This document shows positions 25,807 to 34,185 of a DNA stretch of 64,000 nt, in pieces. Made by a program: the position numbers and the translations under genes. Every line of letters starts with the position of its first letter. Positions within the stretch are counted from its first letter, which is position 1. The stretch is from an uncultured Prevotella sp. (GTDB taxonomy: Bacteria; Bacteroidota; Bacteroidia; Bacteroidales; Bacteroidaceae), in contig ONBG01000007.1 of NCBI GenBank assembly GCA_900316015.1, positions 24,522-88,521 on the forward strand. Reading direction: 5' to 3'. The notes under the pieces were generated by a model. That model had not been told where the DNA came from and searched no databases. It saw only the letters and a program-made list of their open reading frames with translations.

Positions 25807-27644
25807 TTCTTGGGTTTTAGCTTGTCATAATCAGTAGTTCCCTTGAGTATTCTCGGACGGTCCTCGTCGTAGTCCGGGCTGATGACATTATAGATTGCAT
25901 GATAACTTGGCGTATGGATGCCCGCCAAATAGACCAACAGATGGGGGAGGGCATCGGTCATGAACTTGCGCTTGCGAGCTTGGACGATGGCCTGATAGAT
26001 TTCCGGATGCTTGACCGCATATCGATGGGAGCAATAGATCCAGAAAGGGATCTGGAACTCGTAATGGGCTAAGTCCCAGTCGATGTCCGCGGAATGGTTC
26101 CTGCAGATGAACCCTCTGTTTCCCTCATAGCATTCCTCTCCATGGTCAGGCATATAGATGACGATGGCATCTTGGTTCTCAAAGCGCTTGACGATCTGGT
26201 CGACGATGGAGTCATTATAGAGGACGGCATTGTCGTAGTCAGCCAAGATGCGCCTTTGTTTCTCGTTGAGTTCCGGACGCTTGTTGAGATAGTCATCTGC
26301 AGTAAACTTCTTCCTGTCGTTGGGATAACGCTGCCTGTAGTTGACGTGCTGCCCAATGAGGTGGAAGATAATGAGGTTATGCTCTTTGTTCAGGCTCTTC
26401 AGGCTGTCGTCATACTCCTTGATCAATCCTGCGTCATAACGGTAGAGCCGTGTGTTCCGGCTATCAAACTGGGCCTTGCTGAGCGTGGGGTTGTTCAGGA
26501 AGAATCCTCCGCTGAAATCATATACCGCCTCTTTTGCCTTGGGCAGGAACTGGTTGGTGATAAATGTCACATGATACCCAGCCTTGCGGAAGAGTTCCGG
26601 GAACAGGGGATAGTCGCACCATTCTCCTTTTTGCCCCACCACATGCATGGACAGGACGTTCTTGAATACGAAACTGGTCAGGTTCCACGGTGCTACGACA
26701 TCTGTGAACTTCACTAACAGACCACTTTTCTCCCGTTTGACTTGGCGTGGCGTCGTGGGCATGAAATATCCATATTGCTGGTCGTGCTGGCGCCCATAGC
26801 TCTCTCCGATGATCAACACAATGTTCGGACTGCGGTAGGAGCAACTGTCTACTTGGATATGGTTGGCAGCTTCGATGCACTTCGTAATCTGCTGCGAAGC
26901 TAACTCGTTGGCATAAATGCTGAAGACCAGTCTGTAAATTGGCATATAGAGATTGGCGTGGTCCTTTTCGGTAAGCGTATGCTCGACCTCGCCAATGGTA
27001 GAACCGGACATCAACTTGCACATGGCAGCTTTGTTATGGGCACAAGCAATAGCACTGTAGACCAACAAGCACAGGGAGAGGGTTCCCCACAACGGGGCAC
27101 TCTTCTTCCAAAAGGCGATGGAACGTCGTTCACTTTCTTGAAGGAAAATCTTGTTCCGATAGCTCAGGTGTGCCCTTAGTCTGGGCAGGAACACTTTCGC
27201 AATGTGGACCAGGATGAGCATTAGGATCCATCCTACGGGTGAGAAAATCACGTCTGCAGACAGATATGATCGCAGGAAATCACCGGCTTCCCTACTGTCG
27301 GTTTCCCCAACTAACAAAAGCATTGTCGGAGTGATGGTCGACTGGAACTTGACAAAGCAATAGACATCGATCAAGGCAAGGGAATAGAGAATGAAATACA
27401 GGAACCCTTTGACCCATGTCCTGGCCTTTTGGGGGATGGCAGTCAGGATCAGGCAAAGAAGATAGATGTCAAGGAATAATTCTGCATACGTATGCTCATA
27501 AATGGTAGCTCCTTTCTGATGAGGAAGGGTTTCCCATGCGCAAAGCAAGCCGAGCAGGTACATGAACACGAAAAAAGCAGCATTGGTCTTGATTGGAGTG
27601 AAGACCATGGAGACAAATCGCGTAATCAGATTCCTAATTTTCAT
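25803..27644 (-). CDS. Phosphoethanolamine transferase-like membrane enzyme (EptA/CptA group)
   Basis: A 613-aa protein with about five N-terminal spans (1-215) and a periplasmic sulfatase-fold domain. IVLIIGESYGRQHDQQYGY (about 275) aligns with the nucleophile region, with Ser where EptA has Thr (GETS), as in CptA-like proteins. FHLIGQHVNYRQRYP (about 427) and YMPDHGEECYE (about 499) carry metal ligands. Enzymes of this group move phosphoethanolamine from lipid to lipid A, core sugars or glycans. It heads the eight-gene operon. A -7 box lies just upstream (27675-27668). The acceptor is unknown; it could be lipid A or the operon's glycan. Confidence 0.82.
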   Translation of the reverse strand: MKIRNLITRFVSMVFTPIKTNAAFFVFMYLLGLLCAWETLPHQKGATIYEHTYAELFLDIYLLCLILTAIPQKARTWVKGFLYFILYSLALIDVYCFVKFQSTITPTMLLLVGETDSREAGDFLRSYLSADVIFSPVGWILMLILVHIAKVFLPRLRAHLSYRNKIFLQESERRSIAFWKKSAPLWGTLSLCLLVYSAIACAHNKAAMCKLMSGSTIGEVEHTLTEKDHANLYMPIYRLVFSIYANELASQQITKCIEAANHIQVDSCSYRSPNIVLIIGESYGRQHDQQYGYFMPTTPRQVKREKSGLLVKFTDVVAPWNLTSFVFKNVLSMHVVGQKGEWCDYPLFPELFRKAGYHVTFITNQFLPKAKEAVYDFSGGFFLNNPTLSKAQFDSRNTRLYRYDAGLIKEYDDSLKSLNKEHNLIIFHLIGQHVNYRQRYPNDRKKFTADDYLNKRPELNEKQRRILADYDNAVLYNDSIVDQIVKRFENQDAIVIYMPDHGEECYEGNRGFICRNHSADIDWDLAHYEFQIPFWIYCSHRYAVKHPEIYQAIVQARKRKFMTDALPHLLVYLAGIHTPSYHAIYNVISPDYDEDRPRILKGTTDYDKLKPKK

Positions 27645-27667
27645 TCGAGTATATTTATGTATGCGTG

Positions 27668-27675
27668 CAAAGATA
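27668..27675 (-). promoter_or_regulatory. -7 box of the envelope operon
   Basis: TATCTTTG on the minus strand, 24 nt upstream of the first gene of the operon, matches the consensus. A -33 element at the normal spacing is not visible. It separates the operon from nadD, whose stop is at 27701. Confidence 0.45.
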
Positions 27676-27700
27676 GTGAAAAAAACAATATCCCGGCTGG

Positions 27701-28270
27701 TTATTGATAGTATTTTCTTACCAAATCGGCAATAGAGTCGGGTACCAAGCCCTGGATCGGCTTCCCTTCCTTCACTTTTTTACGGATGTCAGTACTGCTG
27801 ACAGGGTATAGCTTGGCATCGATGAAGTGAACGCTTTGAGGCAGTTTCCGCTCGTCAATGGGATAGTTTTTCCGGGGGTAGACAAAGATCTCATGCTCAG
27901 CAATGATCTCGTCGGGATGCCCCCATCTGTCAAATGCCAACCAGTTGTCGGCACCAATGATCAAGGCAAAGTCCCGATCTGGGAAGTCCTTCCTAAGGGC
28001 ACGCAAGGTCTTCCACGTATAGGAGGGTTTCTCTAAATGGAACTCATAATCTGAGGCGATCAGTCCTTTCTCATTGTGCAAGGCGATCTGGATCATTTGG
28101 AGACGCTTCTCATCCGCTAAGAGATTGTCATTGATTTTGAATGGATTTTGCGGAGAGACGACAAACCATATCTCATCCAAGGGAGTCGACCTCAGCAATT
28201 GCCTTGCCAAGGCGATATGCCCCACGTGTATCGGGTCGAATGACCCTCCGTAAACCCCTGTCTTGATCAT
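27701..28270 (-). CDS. nadD: Nicotinate-nucleotide adenylyltransferase (NadD)
   Basis: Transfers AMP from ATP to nicotinate mononucleotide in NAD synthesis. The 189-aa protein starts with the nucleotidyltransferase signature GGSFDPIHVGHIALA, where HVGH binds ATP. WFVVSPQNPFK, LIIGADNW and the late VSSTDIRKK (the SxTxxR site) complete the family pattern. It is third in the yicC-gmk-nadD unit, six nucleotides after gmk. Confidence 0.95.
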   Translation of the reverse strand: MIKTGVYGGSFDPIHVGHIALARQLLRSTPLDEIWFVVSPQNPFKINDNLLADEKRLQMIQIALHNEKGLIASDYEFHLEKPSYTWKTLRALRKDFPDRDFALIIGADNWLAFDRWGHPDEIIAEHEIFVYPRKNYPIDERKLPQSVHFIDAKLYPVSSTDIRKKVKEGKPIQGLVPDSIADLVRKYYQ

Positions 28271-28276
28271 GGGATC

Positions 28277-28858
28277 CTATTTGGATGATGCCTCTAAGAA
28301 CTCCTTGATGTCGGTATATGCCTCTTGCTCAGCCTTCTCAAGGTTGTCATTGATCACCACCTTGTCAAACTCCGGTGCAAAGGTCAGCTCGTAGGAAGCC
28401 CGGGCAAGCCGTTCTTCTATCACCTCAGGGGTATCGGTTCCCCGTCCTGTGAGTCGTTGCCGGAGAACCGCTAACGAAGGAGGCTGTATGAAAATGCTTA
28501 GGGCCCTGGTGCCGTAAAACTTCTTGATATTACATCCTCCCTTTACGTCTACGTCGAAGACAACGATATGCCCGGCTTCTGACTGCTTCTCTACCTGCGC
28601 TTTCAATGTGCCGTAAAAGCGGTTGTGATAAACCTCCTCGTATTCCAAGAACTCTTGGTTCTCAATCCGTTTCTTGAACTCTTCCGGGGAGAGGAAGAAG
28701 TATTCCACTCCGTCTTGTTCTGTTCCCCTGGGAGGGCGGGAGGTACAGGATATGCTGAACCTTAGGTTCAATTCCGGGTGTTGGCTCATCAGCCAGTTGA
28801 TAATGGTACTTTTCCCGGATCCGCTGGGTGCTGAAAAAATGATGAGTTTATGACTCAT
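28277..28858 (-). CDS. gmk: Guanylate kinase (Gmk)
   Basis: Phosphorylates GMP to GDP. The 193-aa length is usual. The P-loop is FSAPSGSGKSTIINWL (about residue 8) and the GMP-binding region is RFSISCTSRPPRGTEQDGVE, followed by YFFLSPEEF. FDVDVKGGCNIK is the conserved middle segment. Between yicC (11 nt) and nadD (6 nt) in one operon. Confidence 0.96.
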   Translation of the reverse strand: MSHKLIIFSAPSGSGKSTIINWLMSQHPELNLRFSISCTSRPPRGTEQDGVEYFFLSPEEFKKRIENQEFLEYEEVYHNRFYGTLKAQVEKQSEAGHIVVFDVDVKGGCNIKKFYGTRALSIFIQPPSLAVLRQRLTGRGTDTPEVIEERLARASYELTFAPEFDKVVINDNLEKAEQEAYTDIKEFLEASSK

Positions 28859-28869
28859 GTCGACCTCCT

Positions 28870-29745
28870 TTATAGTGCATTCAATACCTGTTCCTTGATT
28901 TGCTCCAGTTCATCCTTCATCTTGACGACGATATTTTGCATCTCAGCCTGGTTGCTCTTGGAGCCCGTGGTGTTGATCTCTCTTCCCATCTCCTGTGCGA
29001 TGAATCCCAGTTTCTTGCCCTGTCCATGGCCTTCTTCCATGGTCTCACGGAAATATCTCAGATGGTTGGCAAGTCGCTGCTTCTCTTCGCTGATATCCAA
29101 CTTCTCGATGTAATAGATCAACTCCTGTTCTAAGCGGTTCTTGTCGTAGTCGACTTCCGGGATTTCCTTCAGTCCATCGATGATCTTGGCACGTATCTTT
29201 TCCACCCTTGACTTTTCGTAAGGCTCGATGCTGGCTAACAGCTTCCCTATGTTATCAATCTTCTCTGTGAATTTCTTCTGCAAGGCAGCCCCTTCTTGGA
29301 TGCGGAATTCAACAAGATGATGGATGGCTTCCTCGATGGCCGACTTGACCGCAACCCACTCTTCCTCTTCCAAGGTTTCTACTTCCGTCTTGGTGGTGAC
29401 ATCCGGAAGGCGCAACAGCGTATAGAACCAATCTTGGGGTTCAGGGATGCCGGTCTGGGCAGAGATTTCCTTGATCTGGTGATAATAGTTTTCTACCAAA
29501 GCCGTATTAATGGGAGTTGGGTCCACGATTGTGTCCTTTTCAATCCAAATAGAGAAGTCCACCTTGCCCCGTTCGAGTGCTTTGGCAATCATCTGCCTGA
29601 TTTCCATCTCTTTCTCACGATAGAGAGGGGCTATGCGAGTAGAAAGGTCCAATGCCTTGCTATTCAACGATTTTATTTCAACATTAATCTTCTTGTCCTT
29701 GTAAGCAACGACAGATTTGCCGTAGCCCGTCATTGATTGTATCAT
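28870..29745 (-). CDS. yicC: YicC family endoribonuclease-like protein
   Basis: A 291-aa cytoplasmic protein of the YicC/YloC family, members of which act as endoribonucleases in RNA turnover. It starts MIQSMTGYGKSV, the family start, contains EIKSLNSKALDLS, and ends with the usual IAQEMGREINTTGSKSNQAE segment. An in-frame start lies at 29772, but it precedes the predicted transcription start (-7 box at 29770-29777), so 29745 is chosen. First gene of the yicC-gmk-nadD operon, divergent from tsaB. Confidence 0.93.
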   Translation of the reverse strand: MIQSMTGYGKSVVAYKDKKINVEIKSLNSKALDLSTRIAPLYREKEMEIRQMIAKALERGKVDFSIWIEKDTIVDPTPINTALVENYYHQIKEISAQTGIPEPQDWFYTLLRLPDVTTKTEVETLEEEEWVAVKSAIEEAIHHLVEFRIQEGAALQKKFTEKIDNIGKLLASIEPYEKSRVEKIRAKIIDGLKEIPEVDYDKNRLEQELIYYIEKLDISEEKQRLANHLRYFRETMEEGHGQGKKLGFIAQEMGREINTTGSKSNQAEMQNIVVKMKDELEQIKEQVLNAL

Positions 29746-29769
29746 AGTGAGTTTATCGTTAAATTTCTG

Positions 29770-29777
29770 CAAAAGTA
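29770..29777 (-). promoter_or_regulatory. yicC -7 box
   Basis: TACTTTTG on the minus strand (29777-29770) matches TAnnTTTG, with transcription expected near 29764. It supports the yicC start at 29745. The -33 element is weak. Confidence 0.45.
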
Positions 29778-29841
29778 AGAAAAAAACGGGAGTAATTGAA
29801 GAAATCAGTCCGGAAAGTGGTCTTTTCCCAAGAAAAAAGCG

Positions 29842-29849
29842 TATTTTTG
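29842..29849 (+). promoter_or_regulatory. tsaB operon -7 box
   Basis: TATTTTTG matches the consensus and lies 28 nt upstream of tsaB. No clear TTTG is found 19 nt upstream. Confidence 0.45.
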
Positions 29850-29877
29850 CATCTTATAATGGAATAAATCATTTTAT

Positions 29878-30570
29878 ATGTCTTGTATATTAAACATTGA
29901 AACGAGTACGGATGTGTGCTCCGTGGCTGTCAGCAATGATGCTGAATGTATCTTCAACAAGGAAGATCATAGCGGTCCTAACCACGCCGTAAAATTGGGC
30001 GTCTTTGTAGACGAGGCTCTTTCATTTATTGATCATCATGCCATCCCTCTCGATGCGGTAGCGGTCAGCTGCGGTCCCGGTTCCTATACGGGGCTTCGTA
30101 TCGGCGTGTCCATGGCGAAAGGGATCTGTTATGGCAGGGGCGTCAAGCTGATCGGCATTCCCACATTGGAGGTCTTGTCCGTCCCGGTGTTGCTTCGGGA
30201 GATGGTGGAAGAGGAAGATGCGCTGCTTTGCCCGATGTTGGACGCCCGTCGTATGGAGGTATATGCATGCCTGTATGACCGGGCACTGCATGAAGTCCGT
30301 CCTATCCATGCCGATGTGGTGGATGAAAACACCTATCAGGAGTATCTCGATCAACGTCCCGTCTATTTCTTCGGAAATGGCGCGGAGAAATGTATGAAGG
30401 CAATCCATCATCCCAACGCCCATCTTATCAAGGATATAGAGCCGTTGGCGAAGAATATGTTCCCCTTGGCTGAGAAGAGGATCGCTTTGGGGAAATTTGA
30501 GGATGTGGCATATTTCGTGCCATTCTATCTGAAGGATTTCGTCGCAAAACAGCCTAAAAAACTTTTGTAA
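29878..30570 (+). CDS. tsaB: tRNA threonylcarbamoyladenosine protein TsaB
   Basis: Partner of TsaD in forming t6A at position 37 of ANN-decoding tRNAs. The 230-aa protein has the ASKHA-type N-terminus ILNIETSTDVCSVAVS, SGPNHAVKLG and the family core VAVSCGPGSYTGLRIGVSMA (about 62), followed by GICYGRGVKLIGIPTLEVL. First gene of a six-gene unit (tsaB, DUF4290, murA, rimM, dxr, rseP) with gaps of 1 to 18 nt. Confidence 0.95.
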   Translation: MSCILNIETSTDVCSVAVSNDAECIFNKEDHSGPNHAVKLGVFVDEALSFIDHHAIPLDAVAVSCGPGSYTGLRIGVSMAKGICYGRGVKLIGIPTLEVLSVPVLLREMVEEEDALLCPMLDARRMEVYACLYDRALHEVRPIHADVVDENTYQEYLDQRPVYFFGNGAEKCMKAIHHPNAHLIKDIEPLAKNMFPLAEKRIALGKFEDVAYFVPFYLKDFVAKQPKKLL

Positions 30571-30572
30571 TT

Positions 30573-31166
30573 ATGAATATTGAAGGATTGGATTATAATA
30601 CGAAGCGGGAGAAGCTGATCCTCCCAGAATATGGTAGGGAGGTGCAGAATATGGTAGACTATGCCGTCTCTTTGCCTTCCAAGGAGGAACGCCAGCGTTG
30701 TGCCGAGGCAATTGTTGCCATCATGGACCGTATGTTCCCGCAAAACCGTGATAGCGCGGATCATGTTCAAAAGCTGTGGGATCACCTTGCCATCATGAGC
30801 AATTTCAAGCTTGACATTGATTATCCGTATGATGTGTCACAGGCGAAGACCATTACTAAGAAACCGGACCCTATGCCTTATCCCATGACGAAGATCCCCG
30901 TCCGCCATTATGGTAAGATGATGTTTGAGGTCTTTGATAAGTTGAAGTCGATGGAACCTGGTGAAGAGCGCGATGAATTGATCCGGCTGACGGCCAATCA
31001 GATGAAGCGAGACCTCTATCAGTGGGGCCATGGCTCTTCAGATGATGAGAAAGTGGCTTCGGATCTTGCCCGTTATACGGATGGGAAGGTCCAGCTTGAT
31101 TTAGACCATTTCGAGTTTGATAAGGTTGAGACCCGAGAAATGGATAAGAAACGTAGGAAAAAATAG
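30573..31166 (+). CDS. DUF4290 domain protein
   Basis: A 197-aa cytoplasmic protein of a Bacteroidetes-specific family of unknown function. It starts MNIEGLDYNTKREKLILPEY and contains PEYGREVQNMVDYA and FPQNRDSADHVQKLWDHLA. It has no membrane span or signal peptide, and the C-terminus is strongly basic. It lies two nucleotides after tsaB and six before murA. The function is not known and the context only suggests a housekeeping role. Confidence 0.85.
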   Translation: MNIEGLDYNTKREKLILPEYGREVQNMVDYAVSLPSKEERQRCAEAIVAIMDRMFPQNRDSADHVQKLWDHLAIMSNFKLDIDYPYDVSQAKTITKKPDPMPYPMTKIPVRHYGKMMFEVFDKLKSMEPGEERDELIRLTANQMKRDLYQWGHGSSDDEKVASDLARYTDGKVQLDLDHFEFDKVETREMDKKRRKK

Positions 31167-31172
31167 TCGCTT

Positions 31173-32483
31173 ATGGAGTCTTTCATTATAGAGGGCGGGC
31201 ATTTGCTGCATGGGACGATTACTCCTCAGGGAGCCAAGAATGAGGCGTTAGAGGTTATCTGCGCTTCCTTGCTGACCCGTGATGAGGTAAGGATCAAGAA
31301 CGTCCCGGATATCCTGGATGTGAACAATCTCATCCAATTGCTTCGGGATATCGGGGTGAAGGTGACAAGAAATGGTAAGAATGACTATACCTTTGAGGCG
31401 AGTGACCTGAACCTTGATTATCTCCAGAGTGATGAGTTTGTCAAGAAGTGCGCCTCCCTTCGTGGCAGCGTCTTGATGATAGGTCCTTTGTTAGGCCGGT
31501 TTGGAAAGGCAACAGTTGCCCAGCCTGGCGGAGATAAGATTGGGAGACGGCGTTTGGATACCCATTTCTTGGGCTTTAAGCATCTCGGCGCGAAGTTCGT
31601 GCGGGATGAAGAGCGTAATGTCTATGAGATCCATGCCCGGAAACTGAAAGGCTGTTATATGCTGCTTGACGAGGCTTCTATCACCGGTACGGCGAATATC
31701 ATCATGGCTTCTGTCCTTGCGGAAGGCACCACGACGATTTACAATGCTGCTTGTGAGCCCTATATCCAGCAATTGTGCCACCTCTTGAATCAGATGGGGG
31801 CGAATATCAGTGGGATTGCCAGCAATTTGATTACTATTGTTGGCGTCAAGGAACTGCATGGGGCGCGTCATAAGATCCTGCCAGACATGATCGAGGTAGG
31901 GTCTTTTATAGGGATGGCTGCCATGGTAGGCGACGGCGTTCGTATCAAGAACGTGTCACTTCGCGACTTGGGAATTATCCCTGACTCCTTCCGCCGCTTG
32001 GGCATAAAGGTGTTGGAAGAGGGCGATGACTTAGTGATCCCGCGCATGAACCATTACATTGTGGATTCTTTCTTGGATGGTTCTATCATGACGATTGCGG
32101 ATGCTCCTTGGCCGGGGCTGACTCCCGACCTGATCTCTGTCTTGCTCGTCGTGGCTACTCAGGCTCGGGGCAGCGTGCTCTTTCACCAGAAGATGTTTGA
32201 AAGTAGGCTGTTCTTTGTCGATAAGCTGATTGATATGGGAGCCCAGATTATTCTTTGCGACCCTCACCGTGCCGTAGTCGTCGGTCACGACCATAAGATC
32301 CGCCTTCGTGCGGGACGTATGACAAGCCCTGATATTCGTGCTGGTATCGCATTGCTGATCGCCGCCATGAGCGCAAATGGGACCAGTCGTATTGATAATA
32401 TTGCTCAGATTGACCGTGGGTACGAGAATATCGAAGGGCGACTGAATAAGTTGGGCGCGTGCATTAAACGTGTGGAAAGTTAA
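31173..32483 (+). CDS. murA: UDP-GlcNAc 1-carboxyvinyltransferase (MurA), Asp variant
   Basis: First committed step of peptidoglycan synthesis: transfer of enolpyruvate from PEP to UDP-GlcNAc. The 436-aa length is normal. GAKNEALEVICASLL near residue 20 holds the conserved Lys-Asn pair, and RGSVLMIGPLLGRFG precedes the active-site loop. In that loop the usual catalytic Cys (C115 in E. coli) is Asp121, in PGGDKIGRRRLDTH (codon gat at 31533-31535). The same change in other bacteria leaves activity and gives intrinsic fosfomycin resistance. Third gene of the tsaB operon. Confidence 0.96.
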   Translation: MESFIIEGGHLLHGTITPQGAKNEALEVICASLLTRDEVRIKNVPDILDVNNLIQLLRDIGVKVTRNGKNDYTFEASDLNLDYLQSDEFVKKCASLRGSVLMIGPLLGRFGKATVAQPGGDKIGRRRLDTHFLGFKHLGAKFVRDEERNVYEIHARKLKGCYMLLDEASITGTANIIMASVLAEGTTTIYNAACEPYIQQLCHLLNQMGANISGIASNLITIVGVKELHGARHKILPDMIEVGSFIGMAAMVGDGVRIKNVSLRDLGIIPDSFRRLGIKVLEEGDDLVIPRMNHYIVDSFLDGSIMTIADAPWPGLTPDLISVLLVVATQARGSVLFHQKMFESRLFFVDKLIDMGAQIILCDPHRAVVVGHDHKIRLRAGRMTSPDIRAGIALLIAAMSANGTSRIDNIAQIDRGYENIEGRLNKLGACIKRVES

Positions 32484-32484
32484 A

Positions 32485-33006
32485 ATGATCAGGCAGGAAG
32501 AAGTCTATAAGATAGGGAGGTTAGGAAAGCCACATGGCGTAAAGGGAGAGATTACCTTTATGTTCGATGATGATGTCTTCGATCGTGTGGATGCAGACTA
32601 TCTCATTTTGGACATCGAGGGGATCTTGGTTCCTTTCTTCATGGAGGAGTACCGATTTAAGAGCGAGGAAACAGCCTTGATGAAATTCTGTGATATCGAC
32701 ACGCAAGAGCAGGCGCGAGAGCTGACGGGGTGTGATGTTTATTTCCCTCGTCAACTGTCAGATCATGACGAAGGCCATCTCTCTTGGCATGAGATCATCG
32801 GATACCAGTTGGTCGATGCCCAGAACCAGGAAATTGTCGGGACGGTATGTTCGGTGGATGACAGCACCCTCAACATTCTGTTTGAAGTAGAGACTTCCAC
32901 GGGAAGGAAGGTGTTGGTGCCTGCTTCCGAGGACCTGATTCGTCAGGTAGATCCCCAAAAGAGAGAGATAACGATTCAATTGCCAGAAGGTATATTAGAT
33001 TTGTAA
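32485..33006 (+). CDS. rimM: Ribosome maturation factor RimM
   Basis: Assists 30S head assembly by binding S19. The 173-aa protein starts MIRQEEVYKIGRLGKPHG, the RimM barrel signature, contains ELTGCDVYFPR, and has the PRC-barrel half with SWHEIIGYQLVDAQ and VLVPASEDLI. The ATG is one nucleotide after the murA stop; an in-frame codon at 32470 would overlap murA and is rejected. It is unusual to find it apart from trmD/rplS, but Bacteroidales commonly place it here. Confidence 0.94.
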   Translation: MIRQEEVYKIGRLGKPHGVKGEITFMFDDDVFDRVDADYLILDIEGILVPFFMEEYRFKSEETALMKFCDIDTQEQARELTGCDVYFPRQLSDHDEGHLSWHEIIGYQLVDAQNQEIVGTVCSVDDSTLNILFEVETSTGRKVLVPASEDLIRQVDPQKREITIQLPEGILDL

Positions 33007-33009
33007 ACA

Positions 33010-34167
33010 ATGAAACAACAAATATGCATACTCGGTTCTACGGGGTCGATAGGCACGCAGGCACTTGACGTGATCAGTCAGCATAGCGACCTGTTTGAAG
33101 TATATTGCCTGACAGCCAATAACCGGGTGAAAGAATTAGCGGAGCAGGCACGTCGCTTTCATCCTGCAGCCGTCGTCATTGCCAATGAAGAGAAGTATGG
33201 CGAATTGAAGTCGCTGTTAGACGATAAGCCCGATATCAAGGTCTTTGCCGGGAAACAAGCCTTGGACGAGGTGGTAGAGGCAGGGCCGATAGACATGGTC
33301 CTGACGGCCATGGTAGGGTTTGCCGGACTTTCGCCTACTATTCATGCCATTAAGGCACATAAGAAGATTTGCCTGGCAAACAAGGAAACCTTAGTTGTGG
33401 CTGGCGAGCTGATCTGCCAGTTGACGGCAGAGAACCATGCGCAGATCATCCCTGTAGACAGTGAGCATAGCGCGATCTTCCAAAGTTTGGTCGGCGAGGA
33501 TGAGAATCCGGTGGATAAGATCCTGCTGACCTGTTCCGGAGGACCCTTCCGCTTGTTGACTCATGAGGAAATGGGGCATGTGACAGCTGCTGATGCCTTG
33601 AAGCATCCCACCTGGACGATGGGCGCAAAGATCACGATCGATTCTGCCACCTTGATGAACAAAGGCTTTGAGGTGATGGAAGCCAAGTGGCTCTTTGGGG
33701 TCCCAGCGGAAAAGATCCAAGTGCTGATCCATCCACAGAGTATCGTACACAGTGCCGTGCAATTCGAAGATGGCGCTGTCAAAGCCCAATTAGGTGTCCC
33801 CGACATGCGTCTTCCTATCCAATATGCGTTCACCTATCCGAAACGCTTGCCGTTGCAGGGGGATCGCCTTGATCTTTTCCGGCAACCCTTAGAGTTTTTT
33901 GAGCCTGATGTGAAGAAATTCAAATGCCTTGCCTTGGCGTATGAGGCTATCCGGAAAGGCGGGAACATGCCATGTATCTTGAATGCATCGAATGAAATCG
34001 TGAACGCAGGGTTCCGCAAAGGGGAATGTACCTTCTTTGGCATGGCAGACATTATCGAACAGACGATGGCAAAGGCAACCTACGACCCGCACCCGGATTA
34101 TGAAGTCTATGTACAGACAGATGCTGAGGCTCGTAGGATCGCGTCCGAAATCATGAATAATAATTAA
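33010..34167 (+). CDS. dxr: 1-deoxy-D-xylulose 5-phosphate reductoisomerase (Dxr)
   Basis: NADPH-dependent second step of the MEP isoprenoid pathway. The 385-aa protein starts with the NADPH motif ICILGSTGSIGTQALDVI. LANKETLVVAGELI (about 121), IPVDSEHSAIFQ (about 146) and SCSGGPF-like TCSGGPF (about 177) carry metal and substrate residues, and ATLMNKGFEVMEA is conserved. ispF, another MEP gene, is at 51265. Three nucleotides separate it from rimM. Confidence 0.96.
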   Translation: MKQQICILGSTGSIGTQALDVISQHSDLFEVYCLTANNRVKELAEQARRFHPAAVVIANEEKYGELKSLLDDKPDIKVFAGKQALDEVVEAGPIDMVLTAMVGFAGLSPTIHAIKAHKKICLANKETLVVAGELICQLTAENHAQIIPVDSEHSAIFQSLVGEDENPVDKILLTCSGGPFRLLTHEEMGHVTAADALKHPTWTMGAKITIDSATLMNKGFEVMEAKWLFGVPAEKIQVLIHPQSIVHSAVQFEDGAVKAQLGVPDMRLPIQYAFTYPKRLPLQGDRLDLFRQPLEFFEPDVKKFKCLALAYEAIRKGGNMPCILNASNEIVNAGFRKGECTFFGMADIIEQTMAKATYDPHPDYEVYVQTDAEARRIASEIMNNN

Positions 34168-34185
34168 TAATAAGAGACCTTTTAG

